Assembly: GCF_026339875.1 (NCBI RefSeq)
Contig: NZ_JAPEPZ010000001.1
Coordinates: 8,308,001 to 8,372,000 of the forward strand
Reading direction: 5' to 3'
Length of the DNA: 64,000 bases
Source of the DNA: Streptomyces sp. NBC_01571
Lineage (GTDB): Bacteria; Actinomycetota; Actinomycetes; Streptomycetales; Streptomycetaceae
Positions 8,403 through 16,360 of the stretch are shown piece by piece. A program made the position numbers and the translations under genes. How positions within the stretch are numbered: position 1 is the stretch's first letter; every line of letters starts with the position of its first letter. A model generated the notes under the pieces. The model had not been told where the DNA came from. It worked only from the letters and a program-made list of their open reading frames with translations, and made no database searches.

Positions 8403-8481
8403 CCGACGCGGCTGCCGCGCGCGCCCGGGTATCCCGGACAGGGTGTGGTCGGCCGGTGCCGGGGAGTCCAATACTCGGGGC

Positions 8482-9375
8482 ATGGACGGAAAACGACAGC
8501 TCGGTGAGTTCCTGCAGGCGCGCCGCTCCCAGGTGCGCCCCGAGGACGTCGACCTGGTGACCTACGGCGACCAACGCCGTGTGCCCGGGCTGCGGCGCGA
8601 GGAACTGGCCCAGCTGGCGGGTGTCAGCCAGTCGTACTACGCGCGGCTGGAGCAGGGGCAGTCCCACGCCTCCCCGGAGGTCCTGGAGGCGATCGCCCAG
8701 GCGCTGCGGCTGAGCGAGACCGAACGCCGGCACCTGCTCGAACTGGCCGCGGGCGCCCGCCGCCGGACCCGCGCACGCCGGCCGGCGCCGGAACGGGTGT
8801 CACCGGCCCTCGCGCAGCTGACGGCCGCGCTGGACGACGTCCCCGTGGTGGTGCTGGGGCGGCGCAGTGACGTCCTGGCCTGGAACCGCGCCGGTCACGC
8901 GCTGTACGCCGGGCACCTCGATCCGGAAGGACCGGACCGGCCGGGGGAGCGGCCGAACATGGCGCGCCTGGTGTTCCTGGACGAGCACACCCGTGATCTC
9001 TACGCGGACTGGCCGGCCAAGGCCAGAGCCGTGGTGGGCGCGCTGCGGCTGACGTCCGGCCGGTTTCCCGACGACCCGGCCCTCGCCTCACTCGTCGGTG
9101 AACTGACGCTCAAAAGCCCGGAGTTCGCCTCCATGTGGGCGGACCACCGGGTCAAGACCGGTGCGGCCGCCGGCTACGGGATGCGGCATCCGCTGGTGGG
9201 CGCCATGGATGTCGTCCAGCAGACGCTGCACGCCGAAGACGGTCTGACGGTCGTCGTCGCGACCACCGAGGCGGACTCGCCGTCCCGGGCCGCCATGACA
9301 CTGCTCGTGCACAGCGCCAGGACCGACCGGCCCGGCATGCGACCGGCCCGGTCACCGGGACACACCCAGGCATAG
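8482..9375 (+). CDS. XRE-type regulator with MmyB-like ligand domain
   Basis: A 297-residue protein. Residues 30-65 carry an XRE helix-turn-helix preceded by RRVPGLRREELAQLAGVS, the hallmark of the actinobacterial MmyB-like group. Residues 105-285 form the PAS-like ligand-binding domain with the usual VLAWNRA segment and a tryptophan-rich region. This family often controls a neighbouring reductase or metabolic gene, sometimes in response to fatty acids. The gene immediately downstream encodes a secreted propeller protein, but the 137-base gap leaves co-transcription open. The start is the ATG at 8482, with only GGGG as a weak ribosome site. Confidence 0.9.
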   Translation: MDGKRQLGEFLQARRSQVRPEDVDLVTYGDQRRVPGLRREELAQLAGVSQSYYARLEQGQSHASPEVLEAIAQALRLSETERRHLLELAAGARRRTRARRPAPERVSPALAQLTAALDDVPVVVLGRRSDVLAWNRAGHALYAGHLDPEGPDRPGERPNMARLVFLDEHTRDLYADWPAKARAVVGALRLTSGRFPDDPALASLVGELTLKSPEFASMWADHRVKTGAAAGYGMRHPLVGAMDVVQQTLHAEDGLTVVVATTEADSPSRAAMTLLVHSARTDRPGMRPARSPGHTQA

Positions 9376-9512
9376 ACCGCGGCTTCCCTCCCGTTACGGA
9401 CACCCGGCGTCCGCAGTTCCCGGCGGCCCCGACACGTCCGGACAACCCGTCCACCCGCACCGCGCACGCGATGCCGTGCGCCCGAAAACCGTTGTGAAGG
9501 AAAGAGAAGGAC

Positions 9513-10520
9513 ATGAGAAACAAACTGGCCGTCCTCGCCTGTGCCGTCACCCTCGCCGCGACGACCGCGGTCACGGCCCTCACCCAGACCTCCGAAGCGG
9601 CCGCGACGGGTCCGGCCGTGACGGGTCGGGCCCTGACCGGGCCCGTCGTGACATCCCGTATCGCCGCGCACTTCGACCTGGCGCGGGGGCAGATGCCGGA
9701 GAACATCGCACCGGAGCCCGACGGCACGGCCGACGTCACCTTCGCGGCCGCCCGTCAGGTGGCCGCCGTCAGCACGACCGGCGCGACGCGCGTCCTGGCC
9801 ACCCTGCCGGCACCGGCCGACGGTGGCGTCCACACCCCGGCGCTCGGCTTCGCCCTGACCACGGGCATCGTCCGGGCCCACGACGGCACGCTGTACTTCC
9901 TCTACGCGAGCGGCACCCCGGACCTGACCGGTGTGTGGCGGCTGCGTCCGGGCGGCACCCCGCACCGCGTCGCGGCACTCCCGGCCGACGGTCTGCCCAA
10001 CGGACTGGCACTGGACGAGCACCACCACCGGCTCTACATCGCCGACTCCGTACGGGGAGAGATCCGCACCGTACCCACCGCGGGCGGTGACCCCACCACC
10101 TGGTCCGCCGCCCCCGAACTCGCCGCGGCGGGTTTCCTCGGGGTCAACGGCCTGAAGATCCACCGGGGCGCGCTGTGGGCGACCAACCTCGACCGGGGCA
10201 CCGTCCTGCGCATCCCGTTCGGCCCCGCAGGCCGGCCTGGACCGGTGCGCATCACGGCGAAGGACCTGACCGGTATCGACGACTTCGCCTTCACCGGCCG
10301 CGGCGACGAGATCCTGGCGGCGCTCAACGGCCCCGGCACGGTCGTGCGCATCCCGCGCGACGGCACCTCCTCGACCGTCCTCACCGCAGCGGACGGCCTG
10401 CAGAACCCGACCTCGGTCGCGCTGCGCCACGGCACCCTCTATGTCCTCAGTGCCGCGTACACGACGGCCACCGACCCCAACCTCCTGCTCGCCCGCGTTC
10501 GTTCCTCGTCGTCCTCCTGA
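9513..10520 (+). CDS. secreted SMP-30/gluconolactonase-like beta-propeller protein
   Basis: A 335-residue protein with a Sec signal peptide: MRNK, a hydrophobic core, and likely cleavage near residue 30 after SEAA. The mature part has repeating blades with NGLALDEHHHRLYIADS and FLGVNGLKIHRGALWATN, the pattern of SMP-30/NHL-like propellers that bind a divalent metal and often hydrolyse lactones. The ribosome site AAGGAAAGAGAAGG is strong. The C-terminus ends in a Ser run. It may be a secreted lactonase or just a propeller scaffold, and the sequence does not distinguish these. Confidence 0.8.
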   Translation: MRNKLAVLACAVTLAATTAVTALTQTSEAAATGPAVTGRALTGPVVTSRIAAHFDLARGQMPENIAPEPDGTADVTFAAARQVAAVSTTGATRVLATLPAPADGGVHTPALGFALTTGIVRAHDGTLYFLYASGTPDLTGVWRLRPGGTPHRVAALPADGLPNGLALDEHHHRLYIADSVRGEIRTVPTAGGDPTTWSAAPELAAAGFLGVNGLKIHRGALWATNLDRGTVLRIPFGPAGRPGPVRITAKDLTGIDDFAFTGRGDEILAALNGPGTVVRIPRDGTSSTVLTAADGLQNPTSVALRHGTLYVLSAAYTTATDPNLLLARVRSSSSS

Positions 10521-10542
10521 CCGCCTTCCTCCAGGAACCGGT

Positions 10543-11832
10543 TCAAGCGGGCTGCGGGGTGAGCCGATGCAGGCCCTTGCGGTCGTAGTAGCGGGTCATC
10601 GCCAGCCCGAAGAGCAGGGCGACGGCCGTGCCGATCGCGATCATGAGCCAGGCGCGGGCGAGACCGGCGTCGGCGCGCGCGTCGAAGAAGACGATGGCGC
10701 GGACGCCACCGCCGAGCTGGCGCATCGGCTCGAAGACGGCGAGGAAGCGGTAGAAGCCCGGGACGGCCTCCAGCGGGACGGTCGATCCGGAGGAGGGCAG
10801 GCCCAGCACGATGAACACGAACATGGACACGAGCTGGCCGATCCCGCCGAAGGCCGCGTTGATGGCCTGGACACCCAGGCCGACCGCGACGCTCGCACAG
10901 TAGGAGTAGATCCACAGCAGCGGCAGGTGGGAGGCGTCCATGCCGAGGATCCCGAGGGTGGCGACCATCACCAGCGTGGTGGTCAGGACGGCGATACCGG
11001 CCGTCATGCCCATCTTCAGGAGCAGCGTCTGGGTACGGCTGATCGGCAGGGTGGGGCGGCGGGTGTGCCAGGGACCGATCTCGTTGTCGGCGTAACCGAG
11101 CGCGGTGTCCACGCCGTTGTTGATGACGTTCGCACCCAGGAACCCGGCCAGGACCAGCAGCAGCGTGTAGTAGAACGCCGTCAGGCCCAGGCCGCTGTGC
11201 TCACCGATGGGGTGGCCGACCCGGGTGGTGACCGTCACCGGGTCGGCCAGCAGCAGACGGGTCGTGGAGTCGGTCCCCGCGGCGGCGGGGGAGGCCGTGA
11301 GCTGCTTGCCGATGGTCAGAGAGGCCTGTTGGGCGGTCTGCTGGGCGATCCGGCTCGCCAGTGAGGAGCCGAGGCTGCCCAGGCCGGGGTTGGTGAGCAC
11401 CGTGAGGGTCGGCCGGGCCGTCGCGGTCGATCCGGTGAGCGCGGTGACGGAGGCCGTGAAGTCGGCGGGGACGACCAGGGCCCCGAAGATCCTGCCGGAG
11501 GTGAGTCTGTCCTGGAGCTGGGCACGGGTGAGCCGTTGCCAGCGGGCCTTGCCGGAGGTGTCGGCGACGACCGCGCGGGTGAGCTGTGCACCCAGGTTCG
11601 TCGTCTGCCCGGGCAGTGGTCTGCCCTGGTCGGAGTCGACGATGCCGATGGGCAGGTCGTGCAGGGCTCCGTTCGGATTGACGATGCCGCCCATGTAGAG
11701 GAGGGCCAGCAGCAGTGCGAGCAGCCCGCTGAGCACGGTCGGCAGCAGCCACAGCCTGGGGCGCCGCAGGAGTGAGGTGGCACGGGCCGGGACGGGAGGG
11801 TGGTCGGGAGCGGGGGTGCTGTCGGCGGCCAT
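10543..11832 (-). CDS. DUF3533/YhgE-Pip-like ABC-2 family membrane protein
   Basis: A 429-residue inner-membrane protein. One N-terminal helix (residues about 25-47) is followed by an extracytoplasmic domain of about 180 residues that begins LPIGIVDSDQGRPLPG, the signature of the YhgE/Pip and SNG1-like group. Five or six C-terminal helices are of ABC-2 permease type. The start ATG at 11832 has GGAGGA upstream. No ATPase gene is adjacent. Relatives act in export or surface processes. The exact cargo is unknown. It converges with the propeller gene across only 22 bases. Confidence 0.8.
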   Translation of the reverse strand: MAADSTPAPDHPPVPARATSLLRRPRLWLLPTVLSGLLALLLALLYMGGIVNPNGALHDLPIGIVDSDQGRPLPGQTTNLGAQLTRAVVADTSGKARWQRLTRAQLQDRLTSGRIFGALVVPADFTASVTALTGSTATARPTLTVLTNPGLGSLGSSLASRIAQQTAQQASLTIGKQLTASPAAAGTDSTTRLLLADPVTVTTRVGHPIGEHSGLGLTAFYYTLLLVLAGFLGANVINNGVDTALGYADNEIGPWHTRRPTLPISRTQTLLLKMGMTAGIAVLTTTLVMVATLGILGMDASHLPLLWIYSYCASVAVGLGVQAINAAFGGIGQLVSMFVFIVLGLPSSGSTVPLEAVPGFYRFLAVFEPMRQLGGGVRAIVFFDARADAGLARAWLMIAIGTAVALLFGLAMTRYYDRKGLHRLTPQPA

Positions 11833-12159
11833 GGTCCTCCGTAGGTCAGGGGCGGCGCGGGAGGGACGGGACCGGATGGGAGGCGCCCGCCAGGTCAGGA
11901 TGCGGGGTGCGGCGGCGCCGTGTTCAGCGACTCGCCGGGTGCGGGACGGGGGCGGGCGGGGGCGAGTGGAGGGGGCGCGTGGAGGGCGCCGTGTCCCGCC
12001 CGTCGTCGCCGGTCGTGTGGAGCGGGCTGCCGCTCGGCCGGACGGCGCGCGGACGACCGCCCCGGGACGGACCGACGACCCTCTTACCCCCACCGTCTTT
12101 GACGGCGACCGTCCTGGGTACGGTTCCGGCACCATCCCACCCCTCCCCGGAGTCGAGAC
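11833..12159. other. intergenic spacer, no gene recognised
   Basis: This 327-base divergent spacer separates the DUF3533 gene from the isomerase gene. It is GC-rich, with open frames on the plus strand that have no ribosome site or recognisable product. A TTGACG at 12099-12104 could be the -35 of the downstream gene, but no well-spaced -10 was found. Confidence 0.5.
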
Positions 12160-12954
12160 ATGACCGACCGTGCCGACCAGACCATCGCCGCGCTGCGCAG
12201 CGGACACGACTACCTGACCTCCGTGGTGCACGGGCTCGCCACCGCCGACCTCACCCGGCGCTCGGGCGCGTCGGAGTGGGACGTGTCCCAGGTCCTCAGC
12301 CACCTGGGCAGCGGCGCGGAGATCGGCCGCGCCTCGCTGGAGGGCGCGCTGAACGGCACCGGACCGCGGGACGGCGACTTCAACAAGTCGGTGTGGGCGC
12401 GCTGGGACGCGATGTCCCCGGCCGAGCGCGCCGAGGGGTTCGTGAACGCCGACGAACAACTCGTGCGCGGTTACGAGGCACTGGACGCGCGGGCCCGGGA
12501 GGAACTCCGCGTGGAGCTCGGCTTCCTGCCGGCACCCGTGGACGTCGCGACACTGGCGGGCCTTCGGCTCGGCGAGTTCACCCACCACACCTGGGACGTC
12601 GAGGTGGCCTTCGACCCGACGGCGGCGCTGCTGCCGGTGGCGACCGAGCCGCTCCTCGCCCAGGCCGGTCTGCTCATAGGGTTCCTGGGCAAGGCCGACG
12701 CCCTGGGCGGTCGCCACGCCCGTATCGCCGTGCGGACGGTCTCTCCCGTGCGTGCTTTCGGGCTCGACCTGGGCGACTCGGTCGCGCTCGTCGACGAGCC
12801 CGCCCACCCCGACGCCGTACTGAGCGCCCCTGCCGAGTGGTGGCTGCGGCTCGTCACCGGCCGCCACGCCCCCGCCCACACCCCGGCCGAGGTGAACCTG
12901 AAGGGGGACGCCCTCACCCTGGACGACCTGCGACGCGTCTTCCCGGGCTTCTGA
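12160..12954 (+). CDS. maleylpyruvate isomerase family mycothiol-dependent enzyme
   Basis: A 264-residue protein of the DinB/mycothiol-dependent maleylpyruvate isomerase superfamily. The N-terminal helical bundle has the metal-binding pattern: H48 in VLSHLGSG, E139 and His142/143 in LGEFTHHTWDVEVAFDP. The C-terminal domain resembles the MDMPI accessory domain ending LTLDDLRRVFPGF. Members use mycothiol, the actinobacterial thiol, for isomerisation or conjugation. With no aromatic catabolism genes nearby, a detoxifying thiol-transferase role is at least as likely as true maleylpyruvate isomerisation. Confidence 0.85.
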   Translation: MTDRADQTIAALRSGHDYLTSVVHGLATADLTRRSGASEWDVSQVLSHLGSGAEIGRASLEGALNGTGPRDGDFNKSVWARWDAMSPAERAEGFVNADEQLVRGYEALDARAREELRVELGFLPAPVDVATLAGLRLGEFTHHTWDVEVAFDPTAALLPVATEPLLAQAGLLIGFLGKADALGGRHARIAVRTVSPVRAFGLDLGDSVALVDEPAHPDAVLSAPAEWWLRLVTGRHAPAHTPAEVNLKGDALTLDDLRRVFPGF

Positions 12955-13215
12955 CCCGCGGGGTCGTCGCGGGGACGGTTGTTTCCGTCCAGGAAGCCGT
13001 CGCCGGGCCGAATGTCTCCGTGGGCGGGGTCGTTCGCGGCAGCCGGGCTTTCCCCGGCGGCGAGGTCGTCGCGGCGGCCGTCATCCGATGCGCGAGGCCG
13101 TCCGCCGGGGCGGCCCCGCGCGCTTCCGGGCCGTGGCGCGCGTATACGCAGCGTCACGGCACTCTTCAGCCGGTCTTCCCGGCCGTCCCGCTCACGGTCT
13201 CCCCGGGCCGCCCCG

Positions 13216-13285
13216 TTCACGACCCGTGCTTCACGACCCGTACTTCACGACTCGTGCCTCACGCCCCGTGCTTCACGAATCGTCG
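13216..13285. repeat. 14-bp tandem repeat, five units
   Basis: Five 14-base units of TTCACGACCCGTGC with progressive changes (start points 13216, 13230, 13244, 13258 and 13272). The last unit runs over the stop codon of the MarR gene that ends at 13273, so the array touches its 3' end. The rest of the 318-base spacer (12955-13272) shows no gene. Confidence 0.85.
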
Positions 13286-13773
13286 CCGGCAACCTCGGAG
13301 GGCGGCAACAAGTCGTGCAGCTGCTCGTACCGCTGCGCGCAGGCCGTGCGGGCGATGGCCTGCGAGACGGCGTCGGCCAGCGGGCGCGAGGACTCGCGCA
13401 GCAGCGTGCGCGCCTTGTCCGTGAGCGCCACCTCGATACCCCGCTTGTCCCCGCAGGCCGAGCGCCGCGTGATCAGGCCCGCGTGCTGCAGACAGGCCAC
13501 CTGATAGGTCAGCCGTGTCTTGGGGCGGCCCAGCAGCTCGGCGATCTGTGTCATGCGCAGACTGGAGCCGGGCTGGTCGGCCAGCAGGCACAGCACCAGG
13601 AACTCGTCGTGCGAGACACCGAGGGCGTCCTTGACGCGAGCGCGCAACTGCTGCTCGATCGCCCCGGCCGCCGCGAGCAGCCTCATCCAGGACCGCAGTT
13701 CGGTCGGCAGCAGGCCGTCATCGGCCGCCGGCTCGTGTTCGGGCAGGTCAGCGGGGGCGAGGAAGTCGGCCAT
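13273..13773 (-). CDS. MarR family transcriptional regulator
   Basis: A 166-residue winged-helix regulator. The helix-turn-helix lies at TQIAELLGRPKTRLTYQVACLQHAGLITR and the wing carries CGDKRG. The ATG at 13773 (MADFLAPADL) is preferred. Longer frames upstream would run through the operators. It diverges from a YceI-family gene, and two identical 12-base palindromes occupy the shared spacer, so it is probably the repressor of both. MarR/YceI pairs are common in actinobacteria and often respond to oxidised or aromatic compounds. The ligand here is unknown. Confidence 0.9.
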   Translation of the reverse strand: MADFLAPADLPEHEPAADDGLLPTELRSWMRLLAAAGAIEQQLRARVKDALGVSHDEFLVLCLLADQPGSSLRMTQIAELLGRPKTRLTYQVACLQHAGLITRRSACGDKRGIEVALTDKARTLLRESSRPLADAVSQAIARTACAQRYEQLHDLLPPSEVAGDDS

Positions 13774-13791
13774 GGTGTCACAGTCTACCGG

Positions 13792-13839
13792 TTGTCCAAA
13801 TTTGGAGAACGGGCTAGCCTGTGATCGTCCAAATTTGGA
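13792..13839 (+). promoter_or_regulatory. yceI promoter with two TCCAAATTTGGA operators
   Basis: TTGTCC (13792-13797), 17 bases, then TAGCCT (13815-13820) forms a promoter toward the YceI gene. The perfect 12-base palindrome TCCAAATTTGGA occurs at 13795-13806, overlapping the -35, and again at 13828-13839, around the transcription start. The copies are 33 bp apart, three helical turns, so two dimers would bind the same DNA face. The divergent MarR protein is the likely ligand-responsive repressor. Confidence 0.8.
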
Positions 13840-13902
13840 TGACTCCTGGTTGTCCCACGGCTCGTGCCTCACCTCTCACTGTTAACCGTCTGGAGAACTC
13901 TC

Positions 13903-14418
13903 ATGACCGTCGCCGTCGAAACCGGCCTGTGGCAGCTCGACCCCGCCCGCACCAGCGTCGTCATCCGGCACAAGACGATGTGGGGCCTGGTGACGGTGAA
14001 GGGGGCCTTCGCCGCTGTCACCGGGGAGGGCGAGGTGCAGGCCGACGGGACCGCCCGCGGCACCGTCACCCTGGACGTGGCGTCCCTCGACACCAAGAAC
14101 GGCAAGCGCGACAAGCACCTCCGCTCGGCCGACCTCTTCGACGTGGAACGGCACCCCACGATCACCTTCGCGGTGGACAACGCCGTGGTCGCCCAGGACG
14201 ACACCGTCGAGGTCGCCGGGCAGTTGACCGTACGCGGCATCACCAGGCCGCAGCCGGTCGTCGCCCGGGTGACCGCGGCGAGCGCCGAAGACGTCACGCT
14301 CGGCACGGAGTTCACCGTGGACCGCGACCAGTTCGACATGGGCTGGAACCAGATGGGCATGCTCCGCGGCCTGACCACTGTCGTCGGCACACTCGTCTTC
14401 ACCCGCGTCAAGGGCTGA
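13903..14418 (+). CDS. YceI family protein
   Basis: A 171-residue lipocalin-like barrel that binds isoprenoid-type lipids in characterised relatives. It opens with WQLDPARTSVVIRHKTMWGLVTVKGAF and includes SADLFDVERHPTITFAV and LTVRGITRPQPV, all YceI signatures. There is no signal peptide, so it should be cytoplasmic, as usual for actinobacterial members. The ATG at 13903 follows CTGGAGA. It is controlled by the double palindrome upstream and probably by the divergent MarR regulator. Its role is probably binding or sequestering a quinone or isoprenoid. This is family inference. Confidence 0.92.
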   Translation: MTVAVETGLWQLDPARTSVVIRHKTMWGLVTVKGAFAAVTGEGEVQADGTARGTVTLDVASLDTKNGKRDKHLRSADLFDVERHPTITFAVDNAVVAQDDTVEVAGQLTVRGITRPQPVVARVTAASAEDVTLGTEFTVDRDQFDMGWNQMGMLRGLTTVVGTLVFTRVKG

Positions 14419-14640
14419 TCCGGCGGATCACCGCCCGCCGTCGGCGCGGCGGCAGGCAGTGGCCGTCCGGTTCCACGGTCCGCCGGATACGGCGGCCGAC
14501 GTCCCGCGGTTCCTGCTGCCGCGCCTTGCCGGGCGGGTCGAGGAGAAGACGGCGAACGGTCCCCCGTGGCCGGGGGCTCCGTTCGCCACGGGCCCGGGTG
14601 GGTGCGGCCCGGTCGTCCGGGGAGACGCCCCGGCGGCCCG
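14419..14640. other. convergent intergenic spacer
   Basis: This 222-base gap lies between the YceI gene and the opposing glutathionyl-hydroquinone-reductase-like gene. It is GC-rich. No gene and no clearly superior terminator hairpin was found in it. Confidence 0.4.
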
Positions 14641-15417
14641 TCAGGCCCGGCGCGCCGCTGCGTGGAAGGCCGGGTGGCCGTCCAGCCGGCGGACGTAGTC
14701 CCGCAGACGGCCGTACGGGGAGAGGACGTCCTCGGTGCCGAGGTGGGTGAGGGCCACCCACAGGTCGACGTCGGCTGCCGTCAACTCCTCGCCCAACACA
14801 TTCTGGTGTGCGGTGAGTTGCTGATCCAGTGAGCTGAGCGCGGCCGACCGCGCCGTCGGCCGGGCGGCCGGGGTGAGATTCCGGTCGAGGAAGACGCGGA
14901 AGGTGTCGATGTCCGCGGCGAGGGACTGCGGGTGCAGCCGGGGGAGTCCGTTGCCGCCGCGGCAGCCCGGGAGTTCGCCGAGGTCGCGCAGGATGTCGGG
15001 GGTGTGATTGCTGACGATGCGTCCGCTCCAGCGGTCGCACAGCGCCGGCGCGGTGAGCGGACCGTCGTAGTGGTGCCAGGTGGCCTCGTACGCGGCCCGC
15101 AGGGCGGCGCAGGCGTCCGGCGTCCCGGCGGGCCCCGTCAGCAGCGTGGTGGTGACCGAGTCGCGCAGTCCCAGCAGGCCGAGGGTGATCGAGATGCGCA
15201 GCGAGCGCGGACAGCCCTCGGAGAGGTACAGCTGATAGCGGTGCGGCGCCGGATAGAAACCGCCGGCCGGACCGACTCCGATGCGACTGCGGATGCGGTG
15301 TCCACGCGCGGGGGCCGCCGCCCGAGGGGCGGCGACAACCGCCCCCGCGGCGGGTGAGGCCGAGGCGCAGTGGTGGGAGGCGGCGGCGGTCGGACTGAGC
15401 GAGACTGTCTCGGGCAT
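14641..15417 (-). CDS. glutathionyl-hydroquinone reductase-like GST family protein
   Basis: A 258-residue protein aligned by eye with the ECM4/YqjG family. RYQLYLSEGCPRSLRISITLG corresponds to the thioredoxin-fold CP motif with catalytic Cys69. DRWSGRIVSNHTPDILRDL matches the conserved IVNNES-like segment. The C-terminal helical domain has ITAADVDLW-type features. The family removes a thiol from thiol-conjugated quinols, and in Streptomyces the thiol is probably mycothiol. The N-terminal 45 residues are low-complexity and atypical. GGAGAG precedes the ATG. A leader peptide is encoded 92 bases upstream, suggesting thiol- or sulfur-responsive control. Confidence 0.75.
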   Translation of the reverse strand: MPETVSLSPTAAASHHCASASPAAGAVVAAPRAAAPARGHRIRSRIGVGPAGGFYPAPHRYQLYLSEGCPRSLRISITLGLLGLRDSVTTTLLTGPAGTPDACAALRAAYEATWHHYDGPLTAPALCDRWSGRIVSNHTPDILRDLGELPGCRGGNGLPRLHPQSLAADIDTFRVFLDRNLTPAARPTARSAALSSLDQQLTAHQNVLGEELTAADVDLWVALTHLGTEDVLSPYGRLRDYVRRLDGHPAFHAAARRA

Positions 15418-15442
15418 GACTCTCCATGGGGACGACGAAGCC

Positions 15443-15463
15443 CTGCCACCCGAGGGGCGGCAG
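15443..15463 (-). other. hairpin between leader peptide and reductase gene
   Basis: CTGCC (15443-15447) and CCC (15449-15451) pair with GGG (15455-15457) and GGCAG (15459-15463), leaving single-base bulges. The hairpin lies between the leader stop and the gene start, where an attenuator or ribosome-site sequestrator would be expected. Function is inferred from position only. Confidence 0.35.
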
Positions 15464-15508
15464 CGGCGGAACGGAGTGACTGCGCTGACGTACCGTCCGG
15501 ACCGTGGA

Positions 15509-15583
15509 CTAGTAGGCGCTGGAGACCCGCTGCAGATCGATGTGCAGGCGCCTGGTCAGACCGCTCGTGCCCTTTCCGGTCAT
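15509..15583 (-). CDS. short leader peptide with HIDLQRV core (24 aa)
   Basis: A 24-codon frame starting ATG at 15583 and ending TAG at 15509, 92 bases before the reductase-like gene. The peptide is basic, reads RRLHIDLQRVSSAY at its C-terminus, and has GGGAG a few bases upstream. In Streptomyces genomes, short peptides with an R-R-H-I-D-L-x-R-V core are annotated from memory as putative leader peptides before sulfur-related genes. A second copy of the core occurs at 20173-20193 here. Unlike many relatives it ends in Tyr rather than Cys. Translation is probably regulatory rather than for a stable product. Confidence 0.6.
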   Translation of the reverse strand: MTGKGTSGLTRRLHIDLQRVSSAY

Positions 15584-15723
15584 TCCCGTCGCTCCCGTGT
15601 CCGGGGCTCGCGAGAGGCGAGACCACGCTTGCCCCGCCGCTCCGGCGGGACCCGGTCGTCACCCGGGGCACCCCGTCGCGGTGGAAGGGTTGCCTGTCAG
15701 CGGGCCGGGGCCGATCAACCGCA

Positions 15724-15745
15724 TCGCACGGAAGGAACCGTGCGA
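15724..15745. promoter_or_regulatory. perfect inverted repeat in divergent spacer
   Basis: TCGCACGG (15724-15731), six bases AAGGAA, then CCGTGCGA (15738-15745). The perfect 8-base arms lie between the two leader-peptide transcription units. It could be an operator or a hairpin in the 5' region of the minus-strand transcript. No regulator gene is adjacent. Confidence 0.45.
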
Positions 15746-15852
15746 AGGGCGCTGACAATCGTGACCGTCCCCGCCAGTCTCGGTCCGCCCCGTGGCCTCG
15801 TCAAGAAGGCGTCCGCGCGGTCTCACGACGTGGTCATCCGGGCTGCCGAGCG

Positions 15853-15882
15853 TTGACATTCGTTCGGGGCCGTGCCTAACTT
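15853..15882 (+). promoter_or_regulatory. strong promoter of the amino-acid ABC transporter unit
   Basis: TTGACA (15853-15858), 18 bases, then TAACTT (15877-15882) is close to the principal sigma factor consensus. Transcription should start near 15889. That leaves roughly 470 bases of leader before the permease start at 16361, containing a Cys-rich small frame, a 14-bp repeat array and a hairpin. Confidence 0.7.
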
Positions 15883-15953
15883 ACGCCGCATCGGGCCGGA
15901 GCAACTCCGGTGAACACGAGGCCCCACGGGCCGGAACGGTGACGGTGACCGCG

Positions 15954-16109
15954 ATGTACGCAGCCCAGGGGAAGACCGCCTCGCGGTCCCACGGCCGCGA
16001 CCGCGTACTCATGAACCGTCGTCCGGAGCGGCACCTCGCCGACGGCGGCGACGCCCGCACGGCACGGTGTTGTCCCTCCCTCGACGCCCGCTGTCTCTGT
16101 CGGGGCTGA
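15954..16109 (+). CDS. Cys-rich leader peptide upstream of ABC transporter
   Basis: A small frame ending at 16109, with candidate starts at ATG 15954 (51 aa) or ATG 16011 (32 aa). No ribosome site decides between them. Its last 13 residues contain four Cys (RCCPSLDARCLCRG), including a TGT-TGT pair, a density expected of a cysteine-sensing attenuator. It begins within about 65 bases of the predicted transcription start and precedes a 250-base untranslated region. Cys-rich leader peptides controlling sulfur genes are known in actinobacteria. Membership of that group is inference here. Confidence 0.55.
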   Translation: MYAAQGKTASRSHGRDRVLMNRRPERHLADGGDARTARCCPSLDARCLCRG

Positions 16110-16128
16110 CGCACTTCCTCGCTGATCG

Positions 16129-16184
16129 CCGGTCCCTGAACTCCGGTCCCTGAACCCCGGTCCCTGAACCCCGGTCCTTGATCC
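16129..16184. repeat. 14-bp tandem repeat, four units, in a 5' leader
   Basis: Four units of CCGGTCCCTGAACC, starting at 16129, 16143, 16157 and 16171, with the last diverged. They lie just after the Cys-rich leader frame, inside the predicted untranslated region of the transporter mRNA. Diverged copies continue to about 16215. The period equals that of the array at 13216. Confidence 0.85.
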
Positions 16185-16217
16185 GCGGTGTCCGATCCGG
16201 GGTCCGTGATCTCCGAA

Positions 16218-16256
16218 CCACCGTGTGCCGCCGTCGAACGGGCGGACTTCCGGTGG
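16218..16256 (+). other. two-part hairpin before the permease gene
   Basis: CCACCG (16218-16223) pairs with CGGTGG (16251-16256), and CCGCC (16228-16232) pairs with GGCGG (16241-16245). It is followed by a pyrimidine-rich stretch TCCTCCCCTTCTCG. It lies about 110 bases after the Cys-rich leader stop and 105 bases before the permease start, consistent with an attenuator stem. Confidence 0.4.
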
Positions 16257-16360
16257 TCCTCCCCTTCTCGTCCCCGCATCGGGTTCGTTCCCCCGTGCGC
16301 GTGCCCGTCGTCTCGTCGTACGGCCCGTGCCGGGGGAGTCCGAGCCGCCTGGAGCCCTCC

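Noticed and set aside
11772..12163. Plus-strand frames in the DUF3533/isomerase spacer
   Set aside because: Low-complexity Arg/Gly/Ala translations without ribosome sites; one overlaps the opposing gene's start.
12955..13272. Direct repeats at 13216 as a CRISPR array
   Set aside because: Units are contiguous 14-mers with no spacers and no cas genes in the window.
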